The notes: generated by a model not told the origin, from the sequence alone. Positions 1 to 6,089 are shown, counted from the first letter of the stretch. The stretch is DNA of 7,621 nt from CAVSWN01 sp046728115 (GCA_046728115.1 JBKPDW010000402.1:1-7621); one strand, 5' to 3'. Program-made: numbers and translations.

Positions 1-186
1 GTCCAGTCCGGTGCTCTGAGGACTACGCGACTCGAGCTGAGGTGGGAGACCTTCAACCTGTTCAATCGCGCCAACTTCGACGTGGCGAACCGGATCGCGT
101 TCACGCCGAATTTCGGCAGAATCTTCAGCGCTCAGCCCGCGCGGCAAATGCAGTTTGGAGTCAAGCTGAGCGTTGGGCATTTCTGA
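1..186 (+). CDS. TonB-dependent outer-membrane receptor, C-terminal end (partial)
   Basis: Frame 1 is open from the left edge to a TGA at 184-186 and gives the last 61 residues of a larger protein. The piece contains ETFNLFNRANF (residues 16-26), the typical penultimate-strand motif of Acidobacteriota TonB-dependent receptors that carry a carboxypeptidase-regulatory-like N-terminal domain. It ends QFGVKLSVGHF, with alternating residues and a terminal Phe, the usual C-terminal strand and assembly signal of outer-membrane beta-barrels. The role inferred is energy-dependent uptake of a bound substrate across the outer membrane; the substrate is unknown because plug and most of the barrel lie outside the window. 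It is transcribed towards the metal-import operon and may have no link with it. Confidence 0.85.
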   Translation, partial: VQSGALRTTRLELRWETFNLFNRANFDVANRIAFTPNFGRIFSAQPARQMQFGVKLSVGHF

Positions 187-190
187 GCGT

Positions 191-221
191 GAGGATGCGG
201 AGGTACGGAACTCCCATCCTC
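191..221 (+). terminator. Hairpin after the receptor stop, possible terminator
   Basis: Arms GAGGATG (191-197) plus GGAG (199-202) pair with CTCC (211-214) plus CATCCTC (215-221). This makes an 11-bp stem with one bulged C (198) and an 8-nt loop. It begins 4 bases after the receptor stop codon and lies before the next gene. No T-run follows (the next bases are CCCC), so it is not a classical intrinsic terminator. It could be a 3'-end stabilising or Rho-assisted structure, or part of the leader of the next gene. Confidence 0.35.
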
Positions 222-242
222 CCCCGCCCGTATCTACGTCAC

Positions 243-854
243 ATGCGCACCATTTTTGCGGCGGCAGTCCTCGGAAGCGCATTGGTCGTCGCGCCGGCGC
301 TCGACGCCACACAGGACGCCCGTCCCTCAGGTTCGCTGGAGCGCGACTTCATCGCCAACGGCCGGATCAAGATGGATCTGTCGGCCGGCGAGTATCGAAT
401 CACCGGAAGTCCGGATAATCGGATTCGACTCACGTGGCGAGTTCGGGACAGCAGCAACCTATCGGGCGTCACGGCACGCGCTGACGTGAAAGGCTCGGAA
501 GCCAAAATCATCACCGATGGCCCGATGAACGGCTTCGAAGTGGCGATTCAGGTGCCGTCCAAGTCGGACCTGTACGTGCGACTCACGGCCGGCGAGCTTC
601 GCATGGAGCACATCGAAGGCAACAAGGACATCGAGGCGCACGCGGGCGAGCTGCGCATCGACGTGGACCGCGCCGAGGACTATCACTCTGTTGACGCCTC
701 GGTCTGGGCCGGCGAGATCCACGCGCAAGCGTATCGCGTGTCGAAGGAGGGCCTGTTCCGGTCGTTCGACTGGAAAGGCTCCGGCCCGTATCGGCTGCAC
801 GCCCGGCTCAAAGCCGGCGAGGTGTGGCTCTCGAGCAGGAACACGAGTCGATAG
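243..854 (+). CDS. Exported DUF4097-like beta-repeat protein
   Basis: This encodes 203 residues, starting at ATG 243. An N-terminal hydrophobic stretch (about residues 4-20, followed by ALDA) looks like a signal peptide, so the protein should act outside the cytoplasm. The frame is open further upstream (to 42), but that extension overlaps the receptor gene and would bury the signal peptide; ATG 195 is another possible start. No good Shine-Dalgarno sequence precedes 243. The mature part has five Ala-Gly-Glu repeats (48-50, 116-118, 134-136, 156-158, 191-193), each at the start of a short beta strand such as GELRI or GEIHA. This matches the short-strand, solenoid-like pattern of the DUF4097 putative-adhesin family. 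No catalytic residues were recognised and the function is unknown. It converges on the metal operon, with 6 bases between the two stop codons. Confidence 0.8.
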   Translation: MRTIFAAAVLGSALVVAPALDATQDARPSGSLERDFIANGRIKMDLSAGEYRITGSPDNRIRLTWRVRDSSNLSGVTARADVKGSEAKIITDGPMNGFEVAIQVPSKSDLYVRLTAGELRMEHIEGNKDIEAHAGELRIDVDRAEDYHSVDASVWAGEIHAQAYRVSKEGLFRSFDWKGSGPYRLHARLKAGEVWLSSRNTSR

Positions 855-860
855 ACGATT

Positions 861-1505
861 CTATTTGGCGGACGGCACCGAAGGACCGACCGCGTAGAGC
901 TGCGTCCACCCTTCGATCTGCGGCATGGGTACCAAGCGCCGGCCGATCTTCCGTCCGTCAGCGTGCACCCACGTGGACACGCGGAGCATCGTGCCGTTGG
1001 CCAGCCGATGGTGCTCTTCGTCCTCGAATGTCTGATCGGGTGGCGCGCCGGCCACGGGCTCCTGCACCAGCAGCAGCCATCCCGGACCATCCCCGGTTTC
1101 GGGAATGCCGAGGTAGTTGACGATGCTCCCGCGCTGAATCAATTCCCATGTGAGCTTAGAGGGCTGCGTGGGATCCGCCGCGAAGGGCGGGATGCCGTCG
1201 GCCGCAAGCTGGTGCACGGGCGGCCATGCGGTGGTCGATCGAATGCGCTCGGCTTCCAGCAGCCCTTCCTGCAGCTCCCGGAAGATGCGTTGCTCGCCCG
1301 GCGGCCGATCGGCAATCAACATCTGGAACGGGAGGAGGTTGCGCTGACTGACGGTTCCGCCGCCGAACCCGGTGAGGTGAGAGGCGAGATAGAGCCACAC
1401 GAGGACGACGATCATCACGACGACGCGGACGACGAGCAGCAGCTCGGTCCGCGCGGAAAGCGTCTCGATTGAGACGCGTCGAAGCGCAGCGGTTGCGGAC
1501 GTCAT
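861..1505 (-). CDS. Membrane-anchored accessory protein A of the metal-import operon (possibly DUF6162)
   Basis: This 214-residue protein has ATG 1505-1503 overlapping the permease stop TGA by 4 bases, which indicates translational coupling. A longer open frame exists upstream but lies inside the permease gene. One transmembrane helix spans about residues 22-44 (LLLVVRVVVMIVVLVWLYL); the rest, about 170 residues, probably lies in the periplasm. The soluble part is a clear paralogue of the 4016-4660 product. Shared blocks are LLPFQ (57-61), W-P-x-V-x-x-L with GI-x-PFAAD (94-111), VNYLGIP (129-135), WLLLVQEP (143-150), EDEEHHRL (161-168), GTML (171-174), a W-V-H at 179-181 and EGWTQL (198-203). 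The E/D/H cluster could bind a divalent metal; that is inference. I tentatively recall DUF6162 proteins beside metal ABC transporters, but cannot confirm the family assignment. It is the last gene of the operon. Confidence 0.8.
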   Translation of the reverse strand: MTSATAALRRVSIETLSARTELLLVVRVVVMIVVLVWLYLASHLTGFGGGTVSQRNLLPFQMLIADRPPGEQRIFRELQEGLLEAERIRSTTAWPPVHQLAADGIPPFAADPTQPSKLTWELIQRGSIVNYLGIPETGDGPGWLLLVQEPVAGAPPDQTFEDEEHHRLANGTMLRVSTWVHADGRKIGRRLVPMPQIEGWTQLYAVGPSVPSAK

Positions 1506-2380
1506 GCGACGCGGCGCCTCAGAATCGCGCGCGCGGTCAGGGTCACGAAAAATATGGCGCTGACCGCAAGGACGACGGCCCCACCTGTCGGCACCAGGAA
1601 CTTCGTCGAGACGCCGAGGCCGCCAGCGCCGGCGAAAAACGCCACACCGACGCTCCATGCCAGATAACTGCGGGTTCCGCGCGCGACGTTTCTCGCCGCC
1701 GCGGCGGGCACGACGACAAGCGCTTCGACGAGCAGCGCGCCGATGATTTTCAGGCTGACGACAATGGACAACGTGAGCAGAACGGCAAAGAAGTATTCGA
1801 GGAATACGGAGTTGGCGCCCGCGATGGTCGCGAGCGGCGGGCTCAAGCTGTCGAGCAGCAGCCTGTTGTATTCGCGAACGAGCAGCACAGCAACGCCGAT
1901 CCCGACGCCGAGCAACAACAGCAAGTCGCCGTCAGTTACCGTCAGCAGGCTTCCGAACAGGACCGATTCGACCTGGTGTACGTTGAACTGACGCGTGAGA
2001 GCCACGAGAAGGCACAGTCCCAGCCCAAGCGTCAGCGCGTGGAAGACACCGATCAGCGTGTCCGGCGGAAGCGTGGCGTGCCGCTTCACGTAAACCATCG
2101 CGAGCGTCGAGAGCAGGCAGAAGCCGAACATGCCGCCGTACGGCGCGTTGAGCGGCTCGCCGAGAAGCAGCCCGATTGCCACACCGGTCAGGGCGGCCTG
2201 TCCAAGCGCGGCGCTGAAAAATGCCATCCGCCGCGTTACCACGAGGTGGCTGAGACCGCCGAGGATCGGCGCGAGGATGAGCACGCACAGGAATCCGCGG
2301 ATAAGAAACGGATACTGGAAATCGCCCGGCAGGATGCCGCGCTGCGCCAGGTCCGCGACCCACGCATAGAACGACGTCAT
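1502..2380 (-). CDS. Metal ABC transporter permease, ABC-3 family (ZnuB-like)
   Basis: This encodes 292 residues, the usual size for the family. ATG 2380-2378 overlaps the ATPase stop by 4 bases, and an AGGTG lies 5 bases upstream; the longer open frame upstream is inside the ATPase gene and is rejected. About eight hydrophobic helices are visible, starting near residues 24-44. Family signatures are RRMAFFSAALGQAALTGVAIG-type block around 50-70 (written here only as the region), LKIIGALLVEALVVVPAAAAR-type block at 210-230, and PTGGAVVL at 264-271. The protein would form the inner-membrane channel for Zn2+, Mn2+ or a related ion delivered by the binding protein and powered by the adjacent ATPase. 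In many ZnuB/MntB-type proteins the first block has Ser-His; here the equivalent site is Gly60-Gln61, which may mark a subfamily. The metal is not determined. Confidence 0.92.
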   Translation of the reverse strand: MTSFYAWVADLAQRGILPGDFQYPFLIRGFLCVLILAPILGGLSHLVVTRRMAFFSAALGQAALTGVAIGLLLGEPLNAPYGGMFGFCLLSTLAMVYVKRHATLPPDTLIGVFHALTLGLGLCLLVALTRQFNVHQVESVLFGSLLTVTDGDLLLLLGVGIGVAVLLVREYNRLLLDSLSPPLATIAGANSVFLEYFFAVLLTLSIVVSLKIIGALLVEALVVVPAAAARNVARGTRSYLAWSVGVAFFAGAGGLGVSTKFLVPTGGAVVLAVSAIFFVTLTARAILRRRVA

Positions 2381-3111
2381 CGCCGCACCTGGCGCTCGAG
2401 CCGGGCGCCCGGCCGGCTCAGCGAAGAGGCGGCGCCCACGATCTGGTCGGGTGGGCCTTCGGCAATGACACGGCGATCGAGAAGCACCGCGCGATCGGCG
2501 ATGCGGCGGACGTGTTCGAAGTCGTGCGTCACCATCACGATCGTCGTTCGGGCCGTTCGCTTGAGATCGGTCAGCGTCTGCTCGAGCCACTCGGCGGCGG
2601 CTTCGTCGAGGCCGCTGGCGGGTTCATCGAGGATCAGGAGCTCTGGTTCGGGATCGAGGGCGTGCGCCAGCAGAACGCGACGCAACTCGCCGCCCGACAG
2701 CACGGCGAGCGGCCGTCGGTCGATGCCGGCGAGGCCGACCCGTTCGAGCAGCTTCCCGATCGCCCGACGGGTGGAGGACCCGATGCCGAGGCAGACGGGA
2801 CGCCGTTGGCGCGTGAGCGCCAGAAAATCTTCGACGGTCACCGGCAGCGTCGGATCGACCGCGAATGCCTGCGGGACGTATCCGATGGCCCCGCTACCTT
2901 TCCAGTTCAGGATGATTCGCCCGTCGAACGCCGTTTGCCCGAGCACGGCGGACAATAGGGTGCTCTTCCCCGCGCCGTTGGGTCCGACGATCACGTGGAG
3001 GGAACTTCGCGGGATCCGCAACGACACGCGATCGAGCACAACCTCGCGCTGGCGGCGAATGGTCAGGTCTTCGATCTCGACCAGCGGCGGATCCGCCACG
3101 TCGTGGATCAC
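2377..3111 (-). CDS. Metal ABC transporter ATP-binding protein (ZnuC-like)
   Basis: This encodes 244 residues, complete. All ABC ATPase motifs are present in order: Walker A GPNGAGKST (43-51), Q-loop Gln81 in YVPQ, signature LSGGE (138-142), Walker B LLILDEP (158-164), D-loop SGLD (166-169) and the switch His196 in VTHD. It would hydrolyse ATP on the cytoplasmic face to drive the ABC-3 permease encoded next. The start taken is GTG 3111-3109, which overlaps the stop of the binding-protein gene by 4 bases (GTGA). A second in-frame GTG four codons later is possible and would not affect any domain. Size and motif order fit the metal-specific ZnuC/MntA group of small ABC ATPases. Confidence 0.93.
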   Translation of the reverse strand: MIHDVADPPLVEIEDLTIRRQREVVLDRVSLRIPRSSLHVIVGPNGAGKSTLLSAVLGQTAFDGRIILNWKGSGAIGYVPQAFAVDPTLPVTVEDFLALTRQRRPVCLGIGSSTRRAIGKLLERVGLAGIDRRPLAVLSGGELRRVLLAHALDPEPELLILDEPASGLDEAAAEWLEQTLTDLKRTARTTIVMVTHDFEHVRRIADRAVLLDRRVIAEGPPDQIVGAASSLSRPGARLERQVRR

Positions 3112-4010
3112 CCTTCGGTCACCAGCGCGCGAATCATAGTGTCGACGTTGCGCTGCATCTCGCGCTCGAACTTGTCGGCGGTATACGCGCCCGACGCAAT
3201 GTGCGTGATGATGTACACCTTGACGCCCGCCTCGTCGCGGAGGATCTTCAGCATCGCATCCGGGAACGTTTCCTCCGAAAAGACGACGCGAATCTTCTCG
3301 CGCTGGAGCAGCTTGACCATGTCGCGCAGCTCCGCCGCCGACGGGGTCAACCCGTGCGCGGGCTGGACGACGCCGGCCACTTCGAGCCCGAATTCCTGCA
3401 GGAGGTACCCGTAACCGTCGTGAACGGTCACCACGCGGGTGACCTTGGCCTCCGCGAGCTGGGCCGCGGCCTTGGATTTGATCACGCGGAGGCGCCGTGC
3501 ATATTCGCCGGCATTACGCTGCAGCGCCGCCGCGTCTTTCGGCCTGAGCGTGGCAATCGCCTTTTGAATCGCGTAGGTTTGCTGAATGGCGTTGGTGAAC
3601 GAGATGAACGTGTGCGAGTTGGCGCCCGTGCCGTGCGCGGCGTGAATCTGCGGGGTCGTCTCGTTGGGCCGGATGATCACGAGCCGCTTGTTTCCGGAGG
3701 CCTTGATCATCGGCATGATGAAGTCGTCGTGCCCGATGCCGTTGATCACGATCGCATCGAGATCAATGAGCTTCTTGATGTCGTCCGGACGCGGCTGGTA
3801 GTCGCCCGCGTCGATCTCGCCCGGCAGGATCGATCGGACCTCGTACCCGGGCAAATCGCCGACGATGTTCTTCGTCCATGAATAGTACGGGTGAAGCGTG
3901 ACGCCAATCTTGAGCGTGGACGCCGGCTGCGCGGCCGCGAGCGCAGCCCGACCGAACCATGCAACGGCGAACACGAGAACGATCGCGAATTGCGAACGGC
4001 GCGAAGGCAT
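3108..4010 (-). CDS. Metal ABC transporter substrate-binding protein (ZnuA-like)
   Basis: This encodes 300 residues. A signal peptide (about 1-27, hydrophobic AIVLVFAVAWFG then ALAAAQ) without a lipobox cysteine suggests a soluble periplasmic protein. It belongs to the cluster A-I (ZnuA/TroA/PsaA) binding proteins. Visible family blocks are IGVTLHPYYSW near 35-45, GIGHDDF (91-97), NSHTFISFTNA (131-141), TVHDGYGYL (195-203), LTPSAAEL (221-228) and VFSEETF (243-249). Likely metal ligands by position are His133, His197 and Glu246 or Glu247, with His40 or His94 as the fourth; His123 and His126 form a very short counterpart of the ZnuA His-rich loop. The start is ATG 4010, chosen over ATG 4016 because AGGAGG sits 8 bases before it. 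It captures the metal in the periplasm for the downstream ATPase and permease. Specificity (Zn, Mn or other) is open. Confidence 0.92.
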   Translation of the reverse strand: MPSRRSQFAIVLVFAVAWFGRAALAAAQPASTLKIGVTLHPYYSWTKNIVGDLPGYEVRSILPGEIDAGDYQPRPDDIKKLIDLDAIVINGIGHDDFIMPMIKASGNKRLVIIRPNETTPQIHAAHGTGANSHTFISFTNAIQQTYAIQKAIATLRPKDAAALQRNAGEYARRLRVIKSKAAAQLAEAKVTRVVTVHDGYGYLLQEFGLEVAGVVQPAHGLTPSAAELRDMVKLLQREKIRVVFSEETFPDAMLKILRDEAGVKVYIITHIASGAYTADKFEREMQRNVDTMIRALVTEG

Positions 4011-4015
4011 TCGCA

Positions 4016-4024
4016 TCACCTCCT
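4016..4024 (-). promoter_or_regulatory. Strong Shine-Dalgarno site of the substrate-binding protein gene
   Basis: On the minus strand the sequence AGGAGGTGA is a full match to the anti-Shine-Dalgarno region. Its core AGGAGG (4024-4019) lies 8 bases before ATG 4010 and only 2 bases before the in-frame ATG 4016, so it decides the start. The final TGA is also the stop codon of the upstream gene, so termination and re-initiation happen at the same spot. This is the only canonical site inside the operon. Confidence 0.85.
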
Positions 4025-4660
4025 GACGGGCTGTACAGGATTGGGTGGCGCATTGAACAGCTGCGTCCAGCCCTCGTTCTGAGGCTGCGCAACGAACCGC
4101 GATTCGACGCGCCCACCGTATCGATGCGTCCACACGTAGATATGCAGCATCGTGCCGTCGGGAAGCCGATGGTGTTCCTCGTCTTCCGGCGAAGGATCGG
4201 GCAGGGCGCCAGGCTCCGGCTCCTGGATCGCCAGCAGCCACGCCGGAGCGGCCGGATCCGCTGGCACCCCGATGTAATTCACGGTCGTTCCCCGCTGAAA
4301 TCGCTCCCACCGGGCGCCGCCTTCGCCCGCGGATCGATCGGCGGCGAACGGCGCGATCCCTGCATCGGCAAGCGTCTGCACCTCCGGCCAGCGCGAAGTC
4401 CGCGCGCGCTCGGCCGCTGCCGCGAGCTCGGCCTGCCGAATCGATCGAAACCTCGCCTGCTCCGATTCGGGCAGCGTGCGGGCGAGCGCCTGGAACGGCA
4501 GCAGGGTCCGCGGTTTGTCGCCTCCAGCGCCCGTAGCAGTCAGGAACACGTACGCACCGATGCCCGTCGCGATCAGGCCGCCGAGGAGCAGGACGCGCGT
4601 CTTCTCCACGCTGCTGCCTGCGCCGGTCCGCACCGTGGATCGCACACCGTTCGTGGCCAT
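4016..4660 (-). CDS. Membrane-anchored accessory protein B of the metal-import operon (possibly DUF6162)
   Basis: This encodes 214 residues, exactly the length of its paralogue at 861-1505. ATG 4660-4658 shares one base with the stop codon of the HupE-like gene (TGATG). A single transmembrane helix lies at about residues 23-41 (VLLLGGLIATGIGAYVFL), preceded by Lys20 and Arg22, so the bulk should be periplasmic. Blocks shared with the paralogue are LLPFQ (53-57), W-P-E-V-Q with GI-x-PFAAD (91-108), VNYIGVP (127-133), WLLAIQEP (141-148), EDEEHHRL (159-166), GTML (169-172), VWTH (176-179) and EGWTQL (196-201). The anchor sequence and the N-terminal 45 residues are not conserved between the two. 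It sits between the HupE-like gene and the binding-protein gene. A metal-binding or complex-assembly role is an inference from context and from the conserved acidic/His cluster; no characterised homologue is known to me. Confidence 0.8.
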   Translation of the reverse strand: MATNGVRSTVRTGAGSSVEKTRVLLLGGLIATGIGAYVFLTATGAGGDKPRTLLPFQALARTLPESEQARFRSIRQAELAAAAERARTSRWPEVQTLADAGIAPFAADRSAGEGGARWERFQRGTTVNYIGVPADPAAPAWLLAIQEPEPGALPDPSPEDEEHHRLPDGTMLHIYVWTHRYGGRVESRFVAQPQNEGWTQLFNAPPNPVQPVRR

Positions 4661-5958
4661 CAGATCGATCGACCGCTGGCTGATACCAACGTGGCATCAG
4701 CTCCGCTTCGAATGCCGTCGTAGATCCCGATCGAAAGGATCACGATCGACCATCCGAGCGCGAGCAATCCCACAGCATGGGCAGCCGTCATCACGCCGGT
4801 TTGTGCGAGCAGATCTCCTCGCTCCATGACAATATGCACGGCGCTGTGCGCGACGATCGCGGAGATCAGGATCGTTCCACTCCGAGCAGGAAGTCCCATG
4901 CGATCGGCGAGCCCCACGACGGTGCATGCAACTGCCCCGGCCCAGAGCAGGCCGATCGTCGCAATCAGCTCATACATCAGCAGGGCGAGGCCCTCATGCG
5001 ATCCGGCGAACATCACATCGTCGTGAAACACACAGCCAAGGTTGTAGCCGGCAAGCAGGCCGAATCCAACCGCAAGCGGCCAGCGCCACCGCAGCGCAGC
5101 TCCTGCGATGTTCTGCAGCGTCGCGACGATGATGACGGATGCGCCCACGAGCTGCACGGCGACTCGCGCTGCGGCGGAAGGCGAGCTCCACCACGCTCCG
5201 ATGAACATGGCCACCGCATGCGCCGTCATGAGCGACGCCAGTGCGGTCCGCAGATCGCCAAGGGGCCGCCATGGCACAGCCAGCGCAATCAGAAACAGCA
5301 TCCAGTCGCCGTTCGCCAGCAGCGCACGAAAGCATCGCCGCGCAAAGTCTGCGGCGACGTCCGATCGATCCGGATCAAAGATCACACGCTCCGGTACACC
5401 GACAAGACTGAGCGTGCGCGTCACACCCGCCGAAGGTTCATACGTGACAACCGTTCGAACGGTTTCTCCGCGGCTCGGAAACGTGTTCATGCGGGCTGAC
5501 AGCCGGCCGACTTGTGGTGTGCCGTCATATGTCAGCTGGACGTCCACGGAAGCCTGGCTCCAGAACACACGGGTGTCGGACGGATTGACGAGGACGAGCC
5601 TTGCGCGTGATGTGCGCACCGTCAACTGTGTGTTGTCCTGCTCGACGGCCAGGGTGTTGGCGACGTCGGCCGCCACGAGCCGCAGCGCCGGCTCCATCTG
5701 GTCAAGCCGGAGATACCCATCAGAGGTTTTCGGCAGATTCGCATCGGCGACGAGCGCGGTCGGGATGAGCACGGAGACCGCGACCTGTGGACCGGAGGCC
5801 CGCACTGACATCCGGACGATCTGCTCGACCGGAACATCGTGAGCGGACAGCGTTGCCAGCCCGCCAATCAGTAGACAGCCGATGAGACATCCGGCGCCCG
5901 CACCCGGCCCGTAATGATTCGAGACCGAAGTCGGTGTCTGCCTCCGCCGGGGGCGCAT
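4660..5958 (-). CDS. HupE/UreJ-like exported membrane protein, first gene of the metal operon
   Basis: This encodes 432 residues. An unusually long N-terminus leads into a hydrophobic signal segment (about 20-38) followed by SAHDVP, the mature start typical of the longer HupE/UreJ proteins. Residues 41-205 form a beta-rich extracytoplasmic domain with the family-like GYLRLD (81-86) and SRARLVLVNPSDTRVFWS region near 117-134. From about 210 there are roughly seven transmembrane helices. NGDWMLFLIAL (216-226) corresponds to the HupE 'G-x-DH-x-LF' helix, TAHAVAMF (245-252) to its 'T-x-AHS' helix, and LQNI (281-284) to the E-N end of the next. HupE/UreJ proteins are associated with nickel/cobalt passage or metallo-enzyme maturation. 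Here several usual helix-1 histidines are absent, so transport activity is uncertain. The start is ATG 5958, with only a weak purine run upstream. A metal-related role is inferred from its operon. Confidence 0.72.
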   Translation of the reverse strand: MRPRRRQTPTSVSNHYGPGAGAGCLIGCLLIGGLATLSAHDVPVEQIVRMSVRASGPQVAVSVLIPTALVADANLPKTSDGYLRLDQMEPALRLVAADVANTLAVEQDNTQLTVRTSRARLVLVNPSDTRVFWSQASVDVQLTYDGTPQVGRLSARMNTFPSRGETVRTVVTYEPSAGVTRTLSLVGVPERVIFDPDRSDVAADFARRCFRALLANGDWMLFLIALAVPWRPLGDLRTALASLMTAHAVAMFIGAWWSSPSAAARVAVQLVGASVIIVATLQNIAGAALRWRWPLAVGFGLLAGYNLGCVFHDDVMFAGSHEGLALLMYELIATIGLLWAGAVACTVVGLADRMGLPARSGTILISAIVAHSAVHIVMERGDLLAQTGVMTAAHAVGLLALGWSIVILSIGIYDGIRSGADATLVSASGRSI

Positions 5959-5977
5959 TTTCTCTGGAAAGACGCTA

Positions 5978-5993
5978 ACACGGAGGACACGGA
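5978..5993. repeat. Short direct repeat ACACGGA x2 (9-base period)
   Basis: ACACGGA occurs at 5978-5984 and again at 5987-5993, separated by GG, just upstream of the HupE-like gene start. On the minus strand it reads TCCGTGTCCTCCGTGT. I recall very similar CCGTGTCCTCCGTG strings as common intergenic motifs in GC-rich bacterial genomes, but cannot verify this here. It lies in the 5' leader of the metal operon and could be a regulator half-site pair or a dispersed element. Confidence 0.45.
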
Positions 5994-6063
5994 CAAAACA
6001 GCGGACATCGAGTCCGAACTTGCAACGTGCTCTAAGTGTAACGACTTCCGCTGGTTGCGGTCG

Positions 6064-6078
6064 TCAACATTTTGTTGA
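6064..6078. promoter_or_regulatory. Perfect inverted repeat between divergent genes, candidate operator
   Basis: TCAACA (6064-6069), spacer TTT, TGTTGA (6073-6078): a 6-bp perfect dyad with a 3-base spacer, AT-richer than its surroundings. It lies in the 131-base gap (5959-6089) between the metal operon and the divergent receptor stub. On the minus strand it ends in TTGACG (-35-like), and TACACT further down could be a -10, though the 21-base spacing is poor. For the plus-strand gene it overlaps the Shine-Dalgarno region. It does not resemble the longer proteobacterial Zur palindrome. No other recognisable promoter is clear in this gap. Confidence 0.4.
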
Positions 6079-6089
6079 GGATTACCGGG

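Noticed and set aside
851..864. ATAG-ACGATT-CTAT inverted repeat at the convergent stop codons as a bidirectional terminator
   Set aside because: The arms are only 4 bp, mostly A/T, and are largely a by-product of the facing TAG stop codons; there is no T-run.
2381..2590. 70-codon N-terminal extension of the permease
   Set aside because: It lies inside the ATPase gene, is Arg/Pro-rich, and ATG 2380 has the overlap geometry and ribosome site expected.
1469..3139. 556-codon plus-strand open frame
   Set aside because: It is antisense to the permease and ATPase genes, which have clear family motifs. Its translation is rich in Arg, Gln and Glu without any domain, as expected of a shadow frame in GC-rich DNA.
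4011..4697. N-terminal extension of the binding-protein frame up to 4697
   Set aside because: It would overlap accessory gene B entirely and place the signal peptide internally. The Shine-Dalgarno site before 4010 settles the start.
3959..4723. 254-codon plus-strand open frame
   Set aside because: It is antisense to accessory gene B. B has a full-length paralogue in the window, which fixes the coding strand; the antisense product is Arg-rich and shows no motif.
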